DNA from: Mycteria americana
Lineage: Eukaryota; Chordata; Aves; Ciconiiformes; Ciconiidae
Direction: 5' to 3'
DNA length: 64,000 nt
Assembly: GCF_035582795.1 (NCBI RefSeq)
Contig: NC_134369.1
Location: 61,008,001-61,072,000 of the forward strand
Shown here: in pieces, positions 10,519 to 23,000 of the stretch
How the letters are laid out: each line of letters starts with the position of its first letter
Position numbering within the stretch: the first letter of the stretch is position 1
Position numbers and translations under genes: made by a program
Notes under the pieces: generated by a model
What the model was told of the DNA's origin: nothing
Database searches by the model: none
Seen by the model: only the letters and a program-made list of their open reading frames with translations

Positions 10519-13483
10519 AAAGGCAGGCATATACTAGATAATGGAGTACAACTGGGCCAGGCTGGAAGAGAAGGCTATAGGGAGAATGCTGTAATAGGTT
10601 GGCCTTCCCATCTGGATCCCACACCCCATTATGATTCCAGAGTTCTTCATCACCCACCTCTCCCTCCCTTCTTTCCAGTGCTGTATTACAGATAAAACCT
10701 TCAGAGTTCCTTGATTTTTGCACAAGAATCCAACAGACTTTAACGAATATTATCTCTTCCATAAACATTGCAGTATGATCTTATAATATGCTAATTACCT
10801 GCCTGCACAAATTGCTAATATGACCATCTATAGAAAGCAGAGTATTCTGAGCTCAGCTGCTCCTTTCAATATAGGAGGAAAAGGAGCCTGCAGTACCAGT
10901 CATCTCCATCAACAGTAAAATAAGAGCCTCAGAACTGCTCACAGTAAATGAACTGTGTATAAAAGAAATACTTTACTAATCAGATATTTCCTGTGTACTT
11001 GTAAAAATTAAATGATCCCTTAATAATTCTCAACCAAAGTACTTATTAATGCCTTTCCTTCAAATTCTTCAATAAACAAGTATTTCAGTAATAGGATTTA
11101 ATTTTCTGGCTAATAGAGATTGTCTTAATAATTCTGTACATGAAGTAGTGTTCTTGAGTGAGTTCCCTTGTTTGCTCTGAATATTTCTGTACAACCCAGA
11201 CAGTTTTATTCTAGCTGAAGCACATATAATTTCTCCTTAGGGATGTAGCGGACTAAATTCTGTTTCCACAACACAGGTCTTACTCCTAGAAACTGTGGTT
11301 GGCCTCAGAAGCATATGAGGCTGGTGAAGGTGTTTCTTGCAAAGCCCTTTCTCTCATTTCCATTGAAAGAACAAAGAATGGCCCCATGAAGGAGAAATGC
11401 CTCCTCCTCCCTTTCCAAAGGCATAGCCATATGAAATAACTTTAAGGAGAGAGAATAAGCAGTAGGTGCTAAATCTGTTAAGTACCGAGGCTCCTTGGTA
11501 CAAAGCATACACTTTGCCAGGAGACCCCCAACAGGAACCTAGCAAAAGCATATACTCCATTGGGTGCCTAAGGTTTGCCAGCTGCTGATAAAGTTGGAAA
11601 GACGTACACCATGCCCCATTGTTGCTTAAAGGGAGATAGGTGAAAGGTAAGTTACCTGGCTCACTAGTTCTTTCCCTCCCTGATTAGTTCAATCTTTGTT
11701 TCAATCGTATTGTGTTAATTACTTCTACTACAAGCAAAATGTCCTGAATGCATGCAAAGACACCCCAGCTCCAAAGATGATCACAGCAGCTTGGATGAGA
11801 GAAGACAGATTTTCTTCTTAAATGTACAAGAATTGCAGCACCTGAACTTCACACTGTCTGCCTGGACAGAAAGAAGGATTCAGCTTTATGGTTTGTAGAC
11901 CTGCATGGCATGGGTCTGACCCTGCTGGAACGGTACCATCTGTGTGGTTTGTGGGGGAAGTGAGCACGTAGGTGGGTTACACAGTCATAACACTTTGTTG
12001 GAGTTATTGTTATGCCAGCTTACATCAGATCACTTGGACAGTCAAGTTAGGAAATTTTGTCTTGTCAAATAGTCCAGTTCCTGTCTATGCAGGTAGAGCT
12101 CAGTGTTACCTGGATCTGTGTTCTACAAATTGGACCAAAACATCTGTATTTCTGTGCCAAATTATCTCATAAGACTTAGCTACTTCCTTGTGTGGAATGA
12201 CTCATTTTATGAATTTAATAGTTTATAACTACATGTGTCTTTTGACTACAAGCCAGTCAACAGAATAACCCAAATCTATGCAAAATAATTGCAGGCTAAG
12301 AGCTCTATTCATTAGAGATGATATATGAGTTTTTACATACCAAAGAATAAGGATGCAAATCTCTGCTTTACACCTCACAGTCTATTCATCTGAACTTTTG
12401 ACAAGGGACAGATGCTTTTCTTGCTGTATGAAATTTTTAGAGACAACGAATTAAAAATATAGTGTATACAGCTGTTAGGGACTGGGATGAATAATGGCTC
12501 AAAAGACAGCAGCTTTTTGGAAGACAAAAGGGACTGTGTCTTTCCCTGACCACTGCCTTTCTCTTGGATTATACATGTTAAGAAATCTCTGCTTTATGTG
12601 ACTTATTACAGATATTTACAAATGGAATCTCTGCTTCTGCCTGACTCTAAATTAAATTAAATAGCTTCCTAGTCACGTTTATTTAGGATACTATTCTCAT
12701 TTGAATTCATGCCGGCAATATAAATATAGGCATGTAAATTGATAGTATATGTTTTTCCTTTACCTTTTGACTCACTCTTTTTCTAATAAAATAGTCATTA
12801 CTATTTCGCCACATGAAGTGCCAAGTGCATTTGCCTGTCATTAATTTCTTGTCTTTTTGCATATCAAGACATGCTTGAGCAGAACTCAAACACCGTTTCA
12901 GACTTTGAAATAATATTTTACATCCTTATGGCTGTTTCCACCTGAAGAAGACAAAGTAATTTAAAAATGTGAATGATTTCAAGCTCCAAAGCTTTTTCTA
13001 AGTGACATCTGAATCAGTGTTCTCATATGGAAAATACAAATCCAAGAATGTTGAATTACTTTCCTGAGGTACAAGAAAATCTGTAACACAGCTAGGAAGA
13101 AATATAAATGACAATTCTTCACTCACCTTATTTGTGGGGTACCTACAACGTGCCTTTCATTTTCTTCTCTTGGGTTTTTTTCAGTTATCACTGAAAAAAT
13201 TTCTAGCACAGAATTTATTTGCATTTTCTGACTCTTTTATTGTACATAATTTGATTACTTCCAGCTGAGTAGATCTGGGGGATTCTTCTGTACTTTAGGT
13301 GAAAACAACACATAAACAAATGGAAGAAAAAAGATCTTTGCAAAAGTGAACGATAAATAACTTCTGCAATAGGAACAGGTTATATAACTTTTAGTTATTA
13401 ACAGCAAAACAGCCTTAAGACTGCTATACCAAGAGAGTGGAGATATCCCAGCTAAGTAGTCAAGTCCTCATGTAACGGGGATA
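10519..13483. other. Non-coding AT-rich sequence
   Basis: No gene, RNA gene or recognised element was found. Short open frames (up to 83 codons) overlap each other on opposite strands and lack motifs. Confidence 0.6.
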
Positions 13484-13501
13484 TGTGTGTGTGTGTGTGT
13501 G
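13484..13501. repeat. (TG)9 microsatellite
   Basis: Nine perfect TG dinucleotides flanked by unique sequence. Confidence 0.95.
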
Positions 13502-15035
13502 ACAAAACATGACTGAATAGTAACTTCCCTCATCCTCTTGTCTAGTTCTGGTCGTCTCACTCGCTTGATGCCTGGTGGACAGTTTGATCCTTTTATTGTT
13601 TTGTTCCTTATGGATGTACCCATACTAAACTAAGTGTGCTGTGAGCATTGCCAAGTACTTAAGCCAACTGTCATAGAATGGCTTACATCTGGGCTAGTAA
13701 ATTAACTTGCCCCTCCAAAAAGGAGCAGCTGCACACAGACTGCCCACTGGAAAAGTCTGTGGTGTATAGTAGATGTTCCTGGGAATGCTTGAATTTCCTG
13801 GTATAGACATAACCCATGGAGCAGTGAGGTGAAATGCAAACTGGGCAATCTAAAGGATTGTCCAGTTTTCCTCAAAACACACCCCATTGCTTATGTTTTT
13901 AATACATCAGCAAGAAGAACTCAAAGCTTTAGTAGATCTGAGAGAAAAATCTACATGGAGTACTTGAACCATATATATAGCTTTGATCAAGCTATAGAAG
14001 GCTCACAGCATCTAGGTCTTCATATACTGAGTATCCCTAAAAATACACAGCTGACTTTTACTCCTGTTGAATTCCCATGAAACTTATACTATTCACTAGT
14101 GAGATTTCATGTGTGATTTGTGTGACCATGTGTGATGAAGCCATTTGGCACACATCACTAACCTGAACTGACACCATCATGCCATGACTACAGAGAAAGA
14201 TGAGTTGGGTCATCTGATTGATAGTGCATTCTACCTTTTACTTATGATTCTACAAATGATGCAGGCTTTCAAAGGTATGCAGTGCTACATAGCAGACTAT
14301 TTTTAATGCAAAGCAATCTATTTCAGGTAGCCGTGAGCTCTGAAATAGGACTGAGAAGAATGAAGCTGTCAGTGAGACTGTGATCTTCATCTGGCTGTTT
14401 GCCACGCTGAGTCATGAGATGTGCTGCCTTGAACTCAAATCAGTTTTATATGCACAAAATCTATTTTAAAAGACCGTCAACTTGGGAAGCTTCCCTTCCT
14501 AGGAAGTGTTAGATGGCCTCAGAAACTCAGCTTGGTCCCTGTGCATGTATGATATTATTTAATTGTGTGCCCACATTTTTTTCTCCCCCCCTCACAGGAG
14601 GACCACTTCCTCATGCTTTGCATAGTATGAGTGCTGATCCCTTAAGCAACTGTTTTATTATTTCCCTTGTGTCCGTGTCCTATAGTGTCTGTTGTTCAAG
14701 CCCATATATGAAGACAAACAAATTAATTTCCATATGGAAAACTTCAAAGTTTCCAGTGACTTGACTTCTCATGGAAATTTTTAATTTCCCTTGAAAGTGA
14801 CAGCAAAAATTTTCAGCAACACAAGGGATATTAAGTCCATTTCACAGGGAAGTTCAGTGCCTGGTTGCCCTCCAGTTTGGGCTCACCTGCCTCCTGAAAT
14901 TAAGAAACTTTGATGCTCTGATGGAGTCTTTGACCAGGTCTTCCTAGTTTGGCAGCTGAGGTGGCAGGCAAGTCATCAGGAAAACAGCCAGCCATGGGAC
15001 CTGGTAGATTTTGAACAAAAATGTACTTTGAATAA
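13502..15035. other. Non-coding sequence
   Basis: No gene was found. Around 14048-14075 the words CAGCTGACTTTTACTCCTGT, then TGAATTCCCATG, resemble the 'cattgacttcaatggg' fossil motif discussed in the findings, but weakly. Confidence 0.5.
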
Positions 15036-15075
15036 TTTTTTTTTTTTTTTTGAGAGAGAGAGAGAGAGAGAGAGA
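15036..15075. repeat. T16 followed by (GA)12 microsatellite
   Basis: A T16 run (15036-15051) is followed directly by about twelve GA units. On the minus strand this is (TC)n then A16. Short open frames across it encode only RE or SL repeats and are not genes. Confidence 0.95.
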
Positions 15076-15549
15076 AAGTTATCTTTTGCTGGAAGTTGTC
15101 TGGCCAGCTCTGATTGCAAAATACTGTACAAACAAATCCAAGTACTTGATATACAGTTTTGAGCTTTGTGCATTTTGTGAAAGAAAAGAAAGACGTGGAC
15201 AATATTTCTCACCATCTTGTAGCTTTTATTATGGATAATGAATATTCAGCATGTTGTGTTTCCAGGAACTCTGCTAAAAATAGCACAGTATCCTTGTTTT
15301 AAAAAGTGATGAGCATAACTGTGAAGAATGACTTTGACGCTTTTCCTTCCTCTTCTTCAGTCTGGTTTGTTAACTCCTTATATGACAACACTTCTGCTCA
15401 CCATCAAACTGCCACCTCCTCAGCAGACAAACCAGAGAAGCCTGAAGGCACAGACATGTGGAAAAGTGAGGCTGGAGGGGAGTTTCACGTGTTGTTCCCT
15501 CTGCTCTCAGCTTTGTGGTGGGATAAAATGTACCTGAGGCACTCTTAGC

Positions 15550-16180
15550 ATATTTTCATCTAACCTGTTCTTCAAGCATCCAGAAACGTTGCAGCTCTGC
15601 CAGTGTTTAACACTACTTATAGCTTTCATCGTACATAATCTGCTGAAAACAAATGCTGAACAAATACCTAAATCCATATAGCTGTCTTTTAACACTTTTT
15701 ATCCTTACCTCAGTGTCCAGGATTTGTCAGCCCTCTTGTTTCTTTCCACTGGATTCTCTCCAGTTTGTCATCTCTTTTGGTAAATCATAGTGTGTGATTC
15801 AGTCTTCCAGGTGAGTGCTTCCCAACAGCAGGTACCCTCAGACAATTTATACCTTATCTGAAATGGTCCCATTGATACATCTCAGAATGACATTTGTCTC
15901 TTTTACAGTAGGTGGTCCAGTGGTCTGCTATTAAATTATGTCCAGTTTGTCACCTGATATAACTCCCCCACCCCAGATCCTTCGTCTTATACCACTCTGC
16001 CCAGGTTATATTCTGCAGTTTATATTTGCTATTACCAGGGCAAGGTTTCCTTTACTATCTTTTTATTTAATTTCGTCCTGTTGATACATTTTCTAATTTA
16101 TCAGCAATTGCCAATTCTTCTGATTTCCTTTTTTCCCTTAGAATTTTTTTCCAAAGGAACCCCACCGTCAACCCCACCAA
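15550..16180 (-). mobile_element. Ancient CR1 LINE 3' half, antisense
   Basis: Read on + this follows the antisense of old CR1 from the 3' end inward. TCTAACCTGTTCTTCAAGCA and GCCAGTGTTTAACACTACTT (about 15560-15620) match the ORF2 C-terminus. TTCCACTGGATTCTCTCCAG and CAGTCTTCCAGGTGAGTGCT (about 15740-15820) match the 'gagaaagtccagcggag' and 'cacctggaatac' blocks. GTCCTGTTGATACATTTTCT near 16075 matches the RT thumb region. Block order is preserved over about 600 bases. No open frame of use remains. Confidence 0.65.
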
Positions 16181-18284
16181 CAGGTGGCCAAAGTCCTTTC
16201 TAAGATCTGTATGACCCAAGTTCAAGTATTTCTTCTGGCTCATATTGAGCAAAGAATTGAATCTGAGTAAGAGGCATCAGACTACAGTGTCAGTCTCCCA
16301 GGCATAGTGGATATTCCACCAAAAGAAATTTAGAGAACAAATCAGTCATTGTAATCTACTCTGAGATACAATCCTGTGGCAACTGGGTTTTCTGAGATGA
16401 GAGAGTGTTTTAGGTCTCTGTGGCCTTCAGGATCTGTTTGAATTTCCTCATGAAAGTTTCACTAAAACAAACACTTTCTCATTAAGAGTTTCAGTTTCAA
16501 AACAATAGTATTGGCCGATGTGGGAATGAGGGGTAGGGCAGGGAATCTTAGTCAAAACATTCCTCATCAGGATAATTTTTATCTAAACAGTACAAATCTA
16601 CCTTCCAGCTACATGCGTCAAATGTTGGCTTCCACACAAAGAAGAGGAAGTGGGATTGTTGTTATCACTTCAAATGCAATGTTGGAGAGCTCATAAAACA
16701 GCTCCAGTTATGGAATACAACAGATGACACCAGGCTGTGATGGATTTTTGTTGAGTTTTAAAGCTTGAGGTGTCTGATTCTCCTCAAAAATGGTGAGCAG
16801 ACAGGGTGCATAGACAGGTAGGAAAAAGAAAGGGCACTCTGAGCTATACTACTTTTAAATTAACTCATTTAAATAAATGCCCTTCTCTGTCACACTAAGA
16901 CCTAAATGGATATTGAGAAAGAAAATAAGGGTGTGCTCTGTTAGCTTCGGGTACCATTTAGGCTGAAACAGAGGTATATTCTTATGATTCATGCACAGAT
17001 GAAATCTGGTAAACAAAGACTGCATGAAATGAACAGTGGTATTTAGGCCTCAGCGAGGCATCTGGCTCTAATTTTAGATACGCTACTTCTGTTGATGTCT
17101 CCACCCCCATCAAACAGTTGTCTCTGCTTCTTTAGACTTTTGTTTTCAATTGCCACCTTTTGTGCAGCAACAGCCACACCGACACCAGGATAATCTTTGC
17201 TTGAAACTTAAAACATGCTTAAAACATGCCAAGTGTAAAGATCCAAAAGGATCCACGTGAATTCAGAAGCCTGCAGTTGAACATCACAGAACTAGCATGT
17301 TACAGAATATTATGAAAATAAGTGCCTTTTACAAGAAATACATGCAGGGCAAACCTCTTGGGTTACATCTTCCCTTGTTCTAAATGCCTAGTTCCCACGA
17401 AGCAACCTTTTCATACCTCAGTACGTAGCTGACCCTCACGGACTGATGTAATTATGGAATGTTAGAAGTTTCTTAGTTCTGTTGATGTTATCATGGTTGA
17501 AAACAATATTATTTTTGTTATGTTAACTTCTCTTCTGCTCAGAGAAACTAAATTTCACTAGACAAGCTGCATAATTCAAAAATTTATTATTAATGTATGT
17601 GGCATTTTTATTCACTTCACTTCTATATGAAGGTAAAATTGATTTATAAGCTTTAGTCTCTATTGAATATGAATAAATCAATTACCTTGCACATCATTAT
17701 CTTGCGTGTTTATAAATGTTTCTATTGGCTTGTATTTTTATGAATGATCATATATGCAGAAGTTTGTGTTTGAATATGCAGCTCTGAGCTCAGAGGAAAG
17801 TGGTCTAGAACAGTGAGAGAATGCATGATGAGGCGGCGCCTTGCAGCTCAGCCCTATATAGCTATAGGCATTGTGACAGCAATTCAGAAAGGCACCAACA
17901 CTGTTACAGGTCAATGAAGTTTGGGAGGGAAAAAAAACCAAAACACCAACCACAAAAAAACTTTTCTTCATTAAGAAGGGAGTAAAGTTGCAGGAGAAAG
18001 TTGAATAGCTATCAAGGGTATTGAAAATGAAACCCCCTTACGTTTTCCTGTCTGGCTTTATGGATTTTCAAGACAGCATTTTCTATAAATGCACTTTATA
18101 GCATTTTATGTTATAAACAAATTTCCAGAAGCTTTAGGAAAACTTTATGAAAGATCTAGCCAAGGGGTCATTGCATGAAGGCACTCTTGCCACTTCTTAA
18201 CTAAGATTTCACAGACCACAAGGGATTAAAAAGTTAGATGCACCCAGTACGGGGTTAAAGATGATCTAAAGCCTCATTAAATTA
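16181..18284. other. Non-coding sequence
   Basis: No gene was found. There is an A-rich, C-containing tract at about 17930-17960. A tandem word ACTTAAAACATGCTTAAAAC lies near 17208. The AT-rich part at 17560-17760 is even in composition and free of repeats; I cannot tell whether it is conserved. Confidence 0.5.
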
Positions 18285-18345
18285 AACCTGGGCTCAGTGA
18301 AGTCAATAGCACTTTCACGAACTTCAGCAAAGAGAATTACCTGTT
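18285..18345. repeat. Possible fossil repeat with TGAAGTCAAT motif
   Basis: GGCTCAGTGAAGTCAATAGC (18291-18310), then ACTTTCACGAACTTCAG, resembles an amniote fossil repeat arm ('cccattgaagtcaatggcaaaactcccattgacttca'). It is short and diverged. Confidence 0.35.
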
Positions 18346-20654
18346 TCACTTGAACACTGTATAACTGTGACAAATCGTTTCCCTTAAAATTTCATCAGTT
18401 TTAGCATGTAACTCAAACTAGCCATCACTTGTTAGTTACTTTCAAGCATATGTTTGGCATGAAAACATCTCTGCTCCAACAACCAACCTGGTTTTGCAAG
18501 CATCGAAACCAGTCTGAAATTATCAGTGTGCTGGCTGAATATATCTTAACAGCTGTACATTCAATGAAGATCTTTGATATTTAAGAACCATAATGCTAAC
18601 AGGCCATTTTCTCTTGACAGATTTTTATTATCTTTAACATACTTTGACGTTTCCAACCACTCTGCCTCATAGGAAAGATATAGGAATACAGAAAAAAATT
18701 TATACGTTCTCATCATCATTTAATAGGTTCATAAAGGAGATTATTGTATATTGTCGCATTTTTTTTTCCTCTGAGCTTTCAGGTAGAGACTGCAAATGGT
18801 TACATTAGTCTGAGAAAAAAGATTGCCAGCTGATCAGTAAAGTTTTGTCTTTCATTATGTTATCCTGCTCTAATCAAGGATGTTGTAAGGCCTTTATATA
18901 GATAGAAGAGTGACAATAGCAGCTTCCTTGCTGACTGCTGCCAGTTCACGTGTCCTGTGGCACATTACATTGGGGTCTTCCATTGGGGCTTAAAAGAATT
19001 TCTTACCCTTTCCCAAAGTAATCAAGTGGCATTTTCACAGTGTTTCTGTTCATTAGGATTCAAAACCTCTTTATACCATACTCTTTTTCCTATCCTGTGC
19101 TATTGAGGAAGAAGCCGCCATCCAGGGAAAAGCACATAACGTAACCTATGTGTGGGTTAGTATAGCAAAAAAAGGCCAGAAACAGCCCCTTTGTCAAGGC
19201 TAAATTCCCTTGTATCATCCCCCACAATCTCTAACCACTCCTCATCTCCAAATTTGTCTCTATGAATCATCTGGAAAAGATATTTTTCATGTCTTACAAC
19301 AGCCATTAGTATATCCTACTACCTAACCCTTTCTCTGTTGAAGAGTCCTTAAGAGGATCAGTGCTGGTCAAAGCATTCAATTTTCACAGCCAAGTTGTAA
19401 CTTTTCCATCCCCTGCGAGGTAATCCTAGGAACCACCCATAGACTCTCCTTAGTCAAATGGTGAAGGACTATTTAATTTTTCACTCTTTACTTTGAAGAA
19501 GTCTTTCTTCCAGCCTTTTTTTTTTCTGACTGATTTTGTGGACTTAACTAGATACATGTGGAAAATCAGAGCCTTAGATTATATTTAGCCTGTATAGTGA
19601 GTATGCATTCTCCAGATGTTAAGTCCCTTTTTATGATATCTTAAACACTTGTTTATTTTCACAACTAGAATTCTATAATGACTTATTAGGCAAAATTATT
19701 TTTCATGAAAGTCTCTTTTGTTAAATGATGTTGCTGTGATGCTTTTGCCTCAAATCAAATATATTCAGAAGTTATTTCACTTCCTACTGTGATGGTTCCT
19801 ATTAAAACATAAAGTGTTAATAACTAGATTTTTTTAAAAAAAGCAAACACTTTATATATTTTTTTCACTGTACTGAACTGGCAGGCTTTTAGTGCACCCT
19901 GGAATCTTACTGCAGTCGCAGATAGTTGGTTTTGATGTCAGTCATCCCAGATAGGTGAATAAGTATTATCATCTCTATAGATAGGGAAGCAAAGACAAAT
20001 ATAGAGTCTGAGTTAGCACAGTGCAGAATAATGACAGCTTCCATTGACTTCAGTAGCTGTTACTGCTCATCACTTCTAAAGATCAAGCTACTTGTGTTGA
20101 CTGTTAGACAAAGATAGACTTGTTTTTTAATGAGTTTTGTCCTTCTAAAGAGTCACATGAAAGCTATTAAAGTTATTCTAGGAAATACTGTATTTCTCTA
20201 CATCAGAAACTTCATATCTAAGTTTAACACTTTCATTAATATCAGGTGAGCATTAATAAAGTAAATCCTTTAGCAGTCATTATCATACTTGCAATCTCTC
20301 TGGCTCAGCAAGGATATGACAAATGACAGATTTTAGAGCTCTCATCTTCTGGGATCATCTCTCTCTCTTTTATATTAAATGACCGTATTTCTGTGTCCAA
20401 AGTCCTATGCTTATTTTTGTTATGTCAAATACTCTTATACCTGTTATAAAAACTAACACAGGCTTCAGCTAGCATCGCAAAGATCTAATTGCTTCTATGT
20501 CGTCTTTATTACTCAAAGGTTCAATAATAAACAACAAATACCTTGTAGTGCAGCAAAGCTGTTAACCAGTTGCTTAAATCCCGGAGAGTCTTATGTACTT
20601 ACACTTGTACTTAAATGCTTTGCTGAGTAGGGATAGAGTGTTGATCTGAGGCCA
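18346..20654. other. Non-coding sequence with one fossil repeat
   Basis: No gene was found. A probable MIR-like or CCATTGACTTCA-bearing remnant lies at 19950-20070. The rest is AT-rich unique sequence. Confidence 0.5.
19950..20070 (-). repeat. MIR-like remnant with CCATTGACTTCA
   Basis: GTATTATCATCTCTATAGAT, then AGGGAAGCAAAGAC, recalls the antisense MIR 3' block ('attatccccattttacagatggggaaactgaggc'). About 40 bases on, CCATTGACTTCA (20041-20052) matches an amniote fossil repeat word. The two may belong to different elements. Confidence 0.4.
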
Positions 20655-20765
20655 GAACACATTGCCCGGGGCCACCAAAGTTATTAGTTTCAGCACTAGA
20701 ATTAGAACTCAAATTCCCTATTCCCAAGCACGTACGCAGGTCACTAAACTGTGCTTTACTTTGTA
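20655..20765 (-). repeat. MIR SINE remnant, antisense
   Basis: The order ATTGCCCGGGGCCACCAAAG, TCAGCACTAGAATTAGAACT, CAAATTCCCTATTCCCAAGC, CACTAAACTGTG parallels the antisense MIR chain. That chain reads: 'cttgcccaaggtcacac', 'gcagagccaggattcgaac', 'caggtctcctgactcccag', 'cactagaccatgctg'. Several words keep spacing, which argues for true homology. It is an inactive fossil. Confidence 0.6.
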
Positions 20766-21118
20766 GCGAAGTTGATTCTACTAAGAATACTCTTTTCATT
20801 GGTATAATAAATCAGAAAAGAATAATTGGATATGGAGGAAACAGTTTCATAATTCAATTAAATGCATCAGCTCTTTTTACTCCATGAGTAATTTACATTT
20901 ATTATGAAAGCAGAGAGAGACTATGTTTTGCAGATTGTTTTTTTCTTTTCTCTTGGTTTTATTGCTGGAAAGATGGAAAGGGGGTGCGATTGCTTTTATT
21001 TCCACATACCTGTGATAGTGATAATTTTTAATGTAATAAAATTAAAGTAGGAGTTTTTCTTACCAGCAAAAAGGCTTCTTCTCACAGAACCTGAAGACAG
21101 TGGGTGGAAATTTGTTGA

Positions 21119-21136
21119 TGTACATCATGATGTACA
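21119..21136. repeat. 18-bp perfect palindrome
   Basis: TGTACATCATGATGTACA is its own reverse complement. It may form a cruciform or be a dimeric protein site. It may also be chance, since about a quarter of random 64 kb windows would hold one this long. Confidence 0.9.
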
Positions 21137-21208
21137 GCTCACACAATGAATTATTTGTTTCTTTAAAGTTATATCCAATTAATCACAAGACATTTTGAAT
21201 AATATCCT

Positions 21209-21229
21209 CCCCCCCCCCCAAAAAAAAAA
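21209..21229. repeat. C11 followed by A10
   Basis: Two abutting homopolymers, C then A, in AT-rich surroundings. This is a likely slippage site. Confidence 0.9.
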
Positions 21230-21254
21230 GGTTATTTGTATCCAGCTGTTGCTG

Positions 21255-21300
21255 TCTTAGTGTGTCAGATTCAATTCTCTTAGTGTGTCAGACTCAGTTT
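21255..21300. repeat. 23-bp tandem dimer
   Basis: The 15-mer TCTTAGTGTGTCAGA occurs at 21255-21269 and again at 21278-21292. The full 23-bp units match at 20 positions. This is a local duplication. Confidence 0.85.
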
Positions 21301-21614
21301 GTCTCAATAAAATGCAGAAGAAAATAATATTCAGCAGCATTATAGCCACTGGACTTTAAGGAATGCTTTAGAAATCTTACAAATTCTCCCTCTCAGCATA
21401 GCTGCAGAGACCACATTTCAGCCCCATGCCAGCAAAAGTGTGAGTGCATTCATGGATGATGAAGGCAGAGATCAATTATTCAAGGCTGATGCATCTGATG
21501 AAGGATGCTTAAACATCCATCTTCTCATCACCCAGATGGAATCTGTATGCTTTCCCTATGATGAAGATAGATTAGGCACCGATTCAGTAAAGTACTTGCA
21601 GGTGTGGATTTGAC

Positions 21615-21641
21615 GGGGGGGGGGGGGGGGGGGGGGGGGGG
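21615..21641. repeat. G27 homopolymer
   Basis: Twenty-seven consecutive G on the + strand. It lies within a short chance open frame that encodes poly-glycine and is not a gene. Runs this long are rare in vertebrate DNA, form quadruplexes, and are often mis-sized in assemblies. Confidence 0.95.
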
Positions 21642-23000
21642 CAAGAAAGAAGAGAAAGGATTAAAAAAAAATCTGATAAAGATGAAACAAGGTACCTCAT
21701 ATCACATTCATAAAGAAATGGCTTTTAGATTTTCTATCCAGACTACAGAATTCTTGTTAAGAGCTAGTTGCCAAAACAGATGCCCTGATTAATGAGAACA
21801 GATGGATTTCTCCAGAGGGTCTGCAGATTTAGACAGTACTTCCACTAAATGAAATGCTAATGATCTGGCACTGTGCTCCTCTGTGTGGATTAGACACCAG
21901 TAATATTATTTTATTTGTATTTGGTGGAGTTAGAACGAACCCTTTTAGACTTTTCAGATATAAAGTTCTAGTATTTTGCATCACCCCCATCTCACTAACA
22001 GGTGTACATAAATGACCCAAAGCCATGTGCTGGATTTCACTGATTGCAATCCCTTTTGGTAGATTACACATTTCTTACAGGTTCTTCTCAAGATCTAGAA
22101 GAATATCTGTTTTTTACATTTTTAAAATGCAGTTTCCCAAGGCAAATGAATCACTTGATTAATTCTGGTAAAAAATAAGATTACATGAAAAAATTTTCAC
22201 TGTTATATGCAGCACAAGCTAGTTTCCTTGAATTTCTTTCACCACAATTTTCAAGTAAAATTAATCTGAAAATTTTGTAGCACAGACATTGTTTGTGGAA
22301 CTGGTCAGTTTTGTTCCCCAAATGTGCCATAAATTAATATTTCTGTTACTAAAAAAAAAAATAATTAATACCGATTTTTTAGAAAAACGTTAATGAATTC
22401 TGCTCTAAAGTAGCTGACTCAAACCCCTCTCTTCTTCTTTCATCTAAAAATCTTCTTTGGTGCAATGTAATTTTTTTTGTTTTTATTTTTCTGCTTTGCC
22501 AATATGGCTATTTCAAGAAAAATCCACTATTTGCACAATTCACACCTGCCTACCTATATCCTTCTGTCATCTTTTTCATTTGTGGAAACACTGTGAGGAA
22601 AATAATGCAGAAGAACTTAATTATTCATATGGATATTTTAGGGCTAATGCGACTTCTCAGTAAAAAAATTCTCATTAATCTCAAGAGAAGGATCCCTAGT
22701 TGTTACTTGCTTTAAAGAATCTGCATCTACAGTCTAGCAGATATGTAAGCCACAAACAGCTGGTTTTCACTTGTAAACAGATGTTTTTGCTAAATATGAT
22801 TCCAAAAGGAATCATAAAATGACAGCAAACTCCTTTAAGAACTCTTGCAAATGTACGCACCAGAGGTGGGTGTAAAAATTAGAGACCAGGACTAGAAAGT
22901 TGACAGGACGATAAAACGGTATAACAAAGATAAAGGAGCTTGCAATTTAAAATCATCATAGTGATTGACTGGGAAATTTGCCACTGACATTCCTCCTAAA

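Larger units (their letters stand above)
20766..23000. other. Non-coding, rich in homopolymers
   Basis: No gene was found. It holds the 18-bp palindrome at 21119-21136, the C11A10 run, a 23-bp tandem dimer at 21255-21300 and the G27 run, listed separately. Confidence 0.6.
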
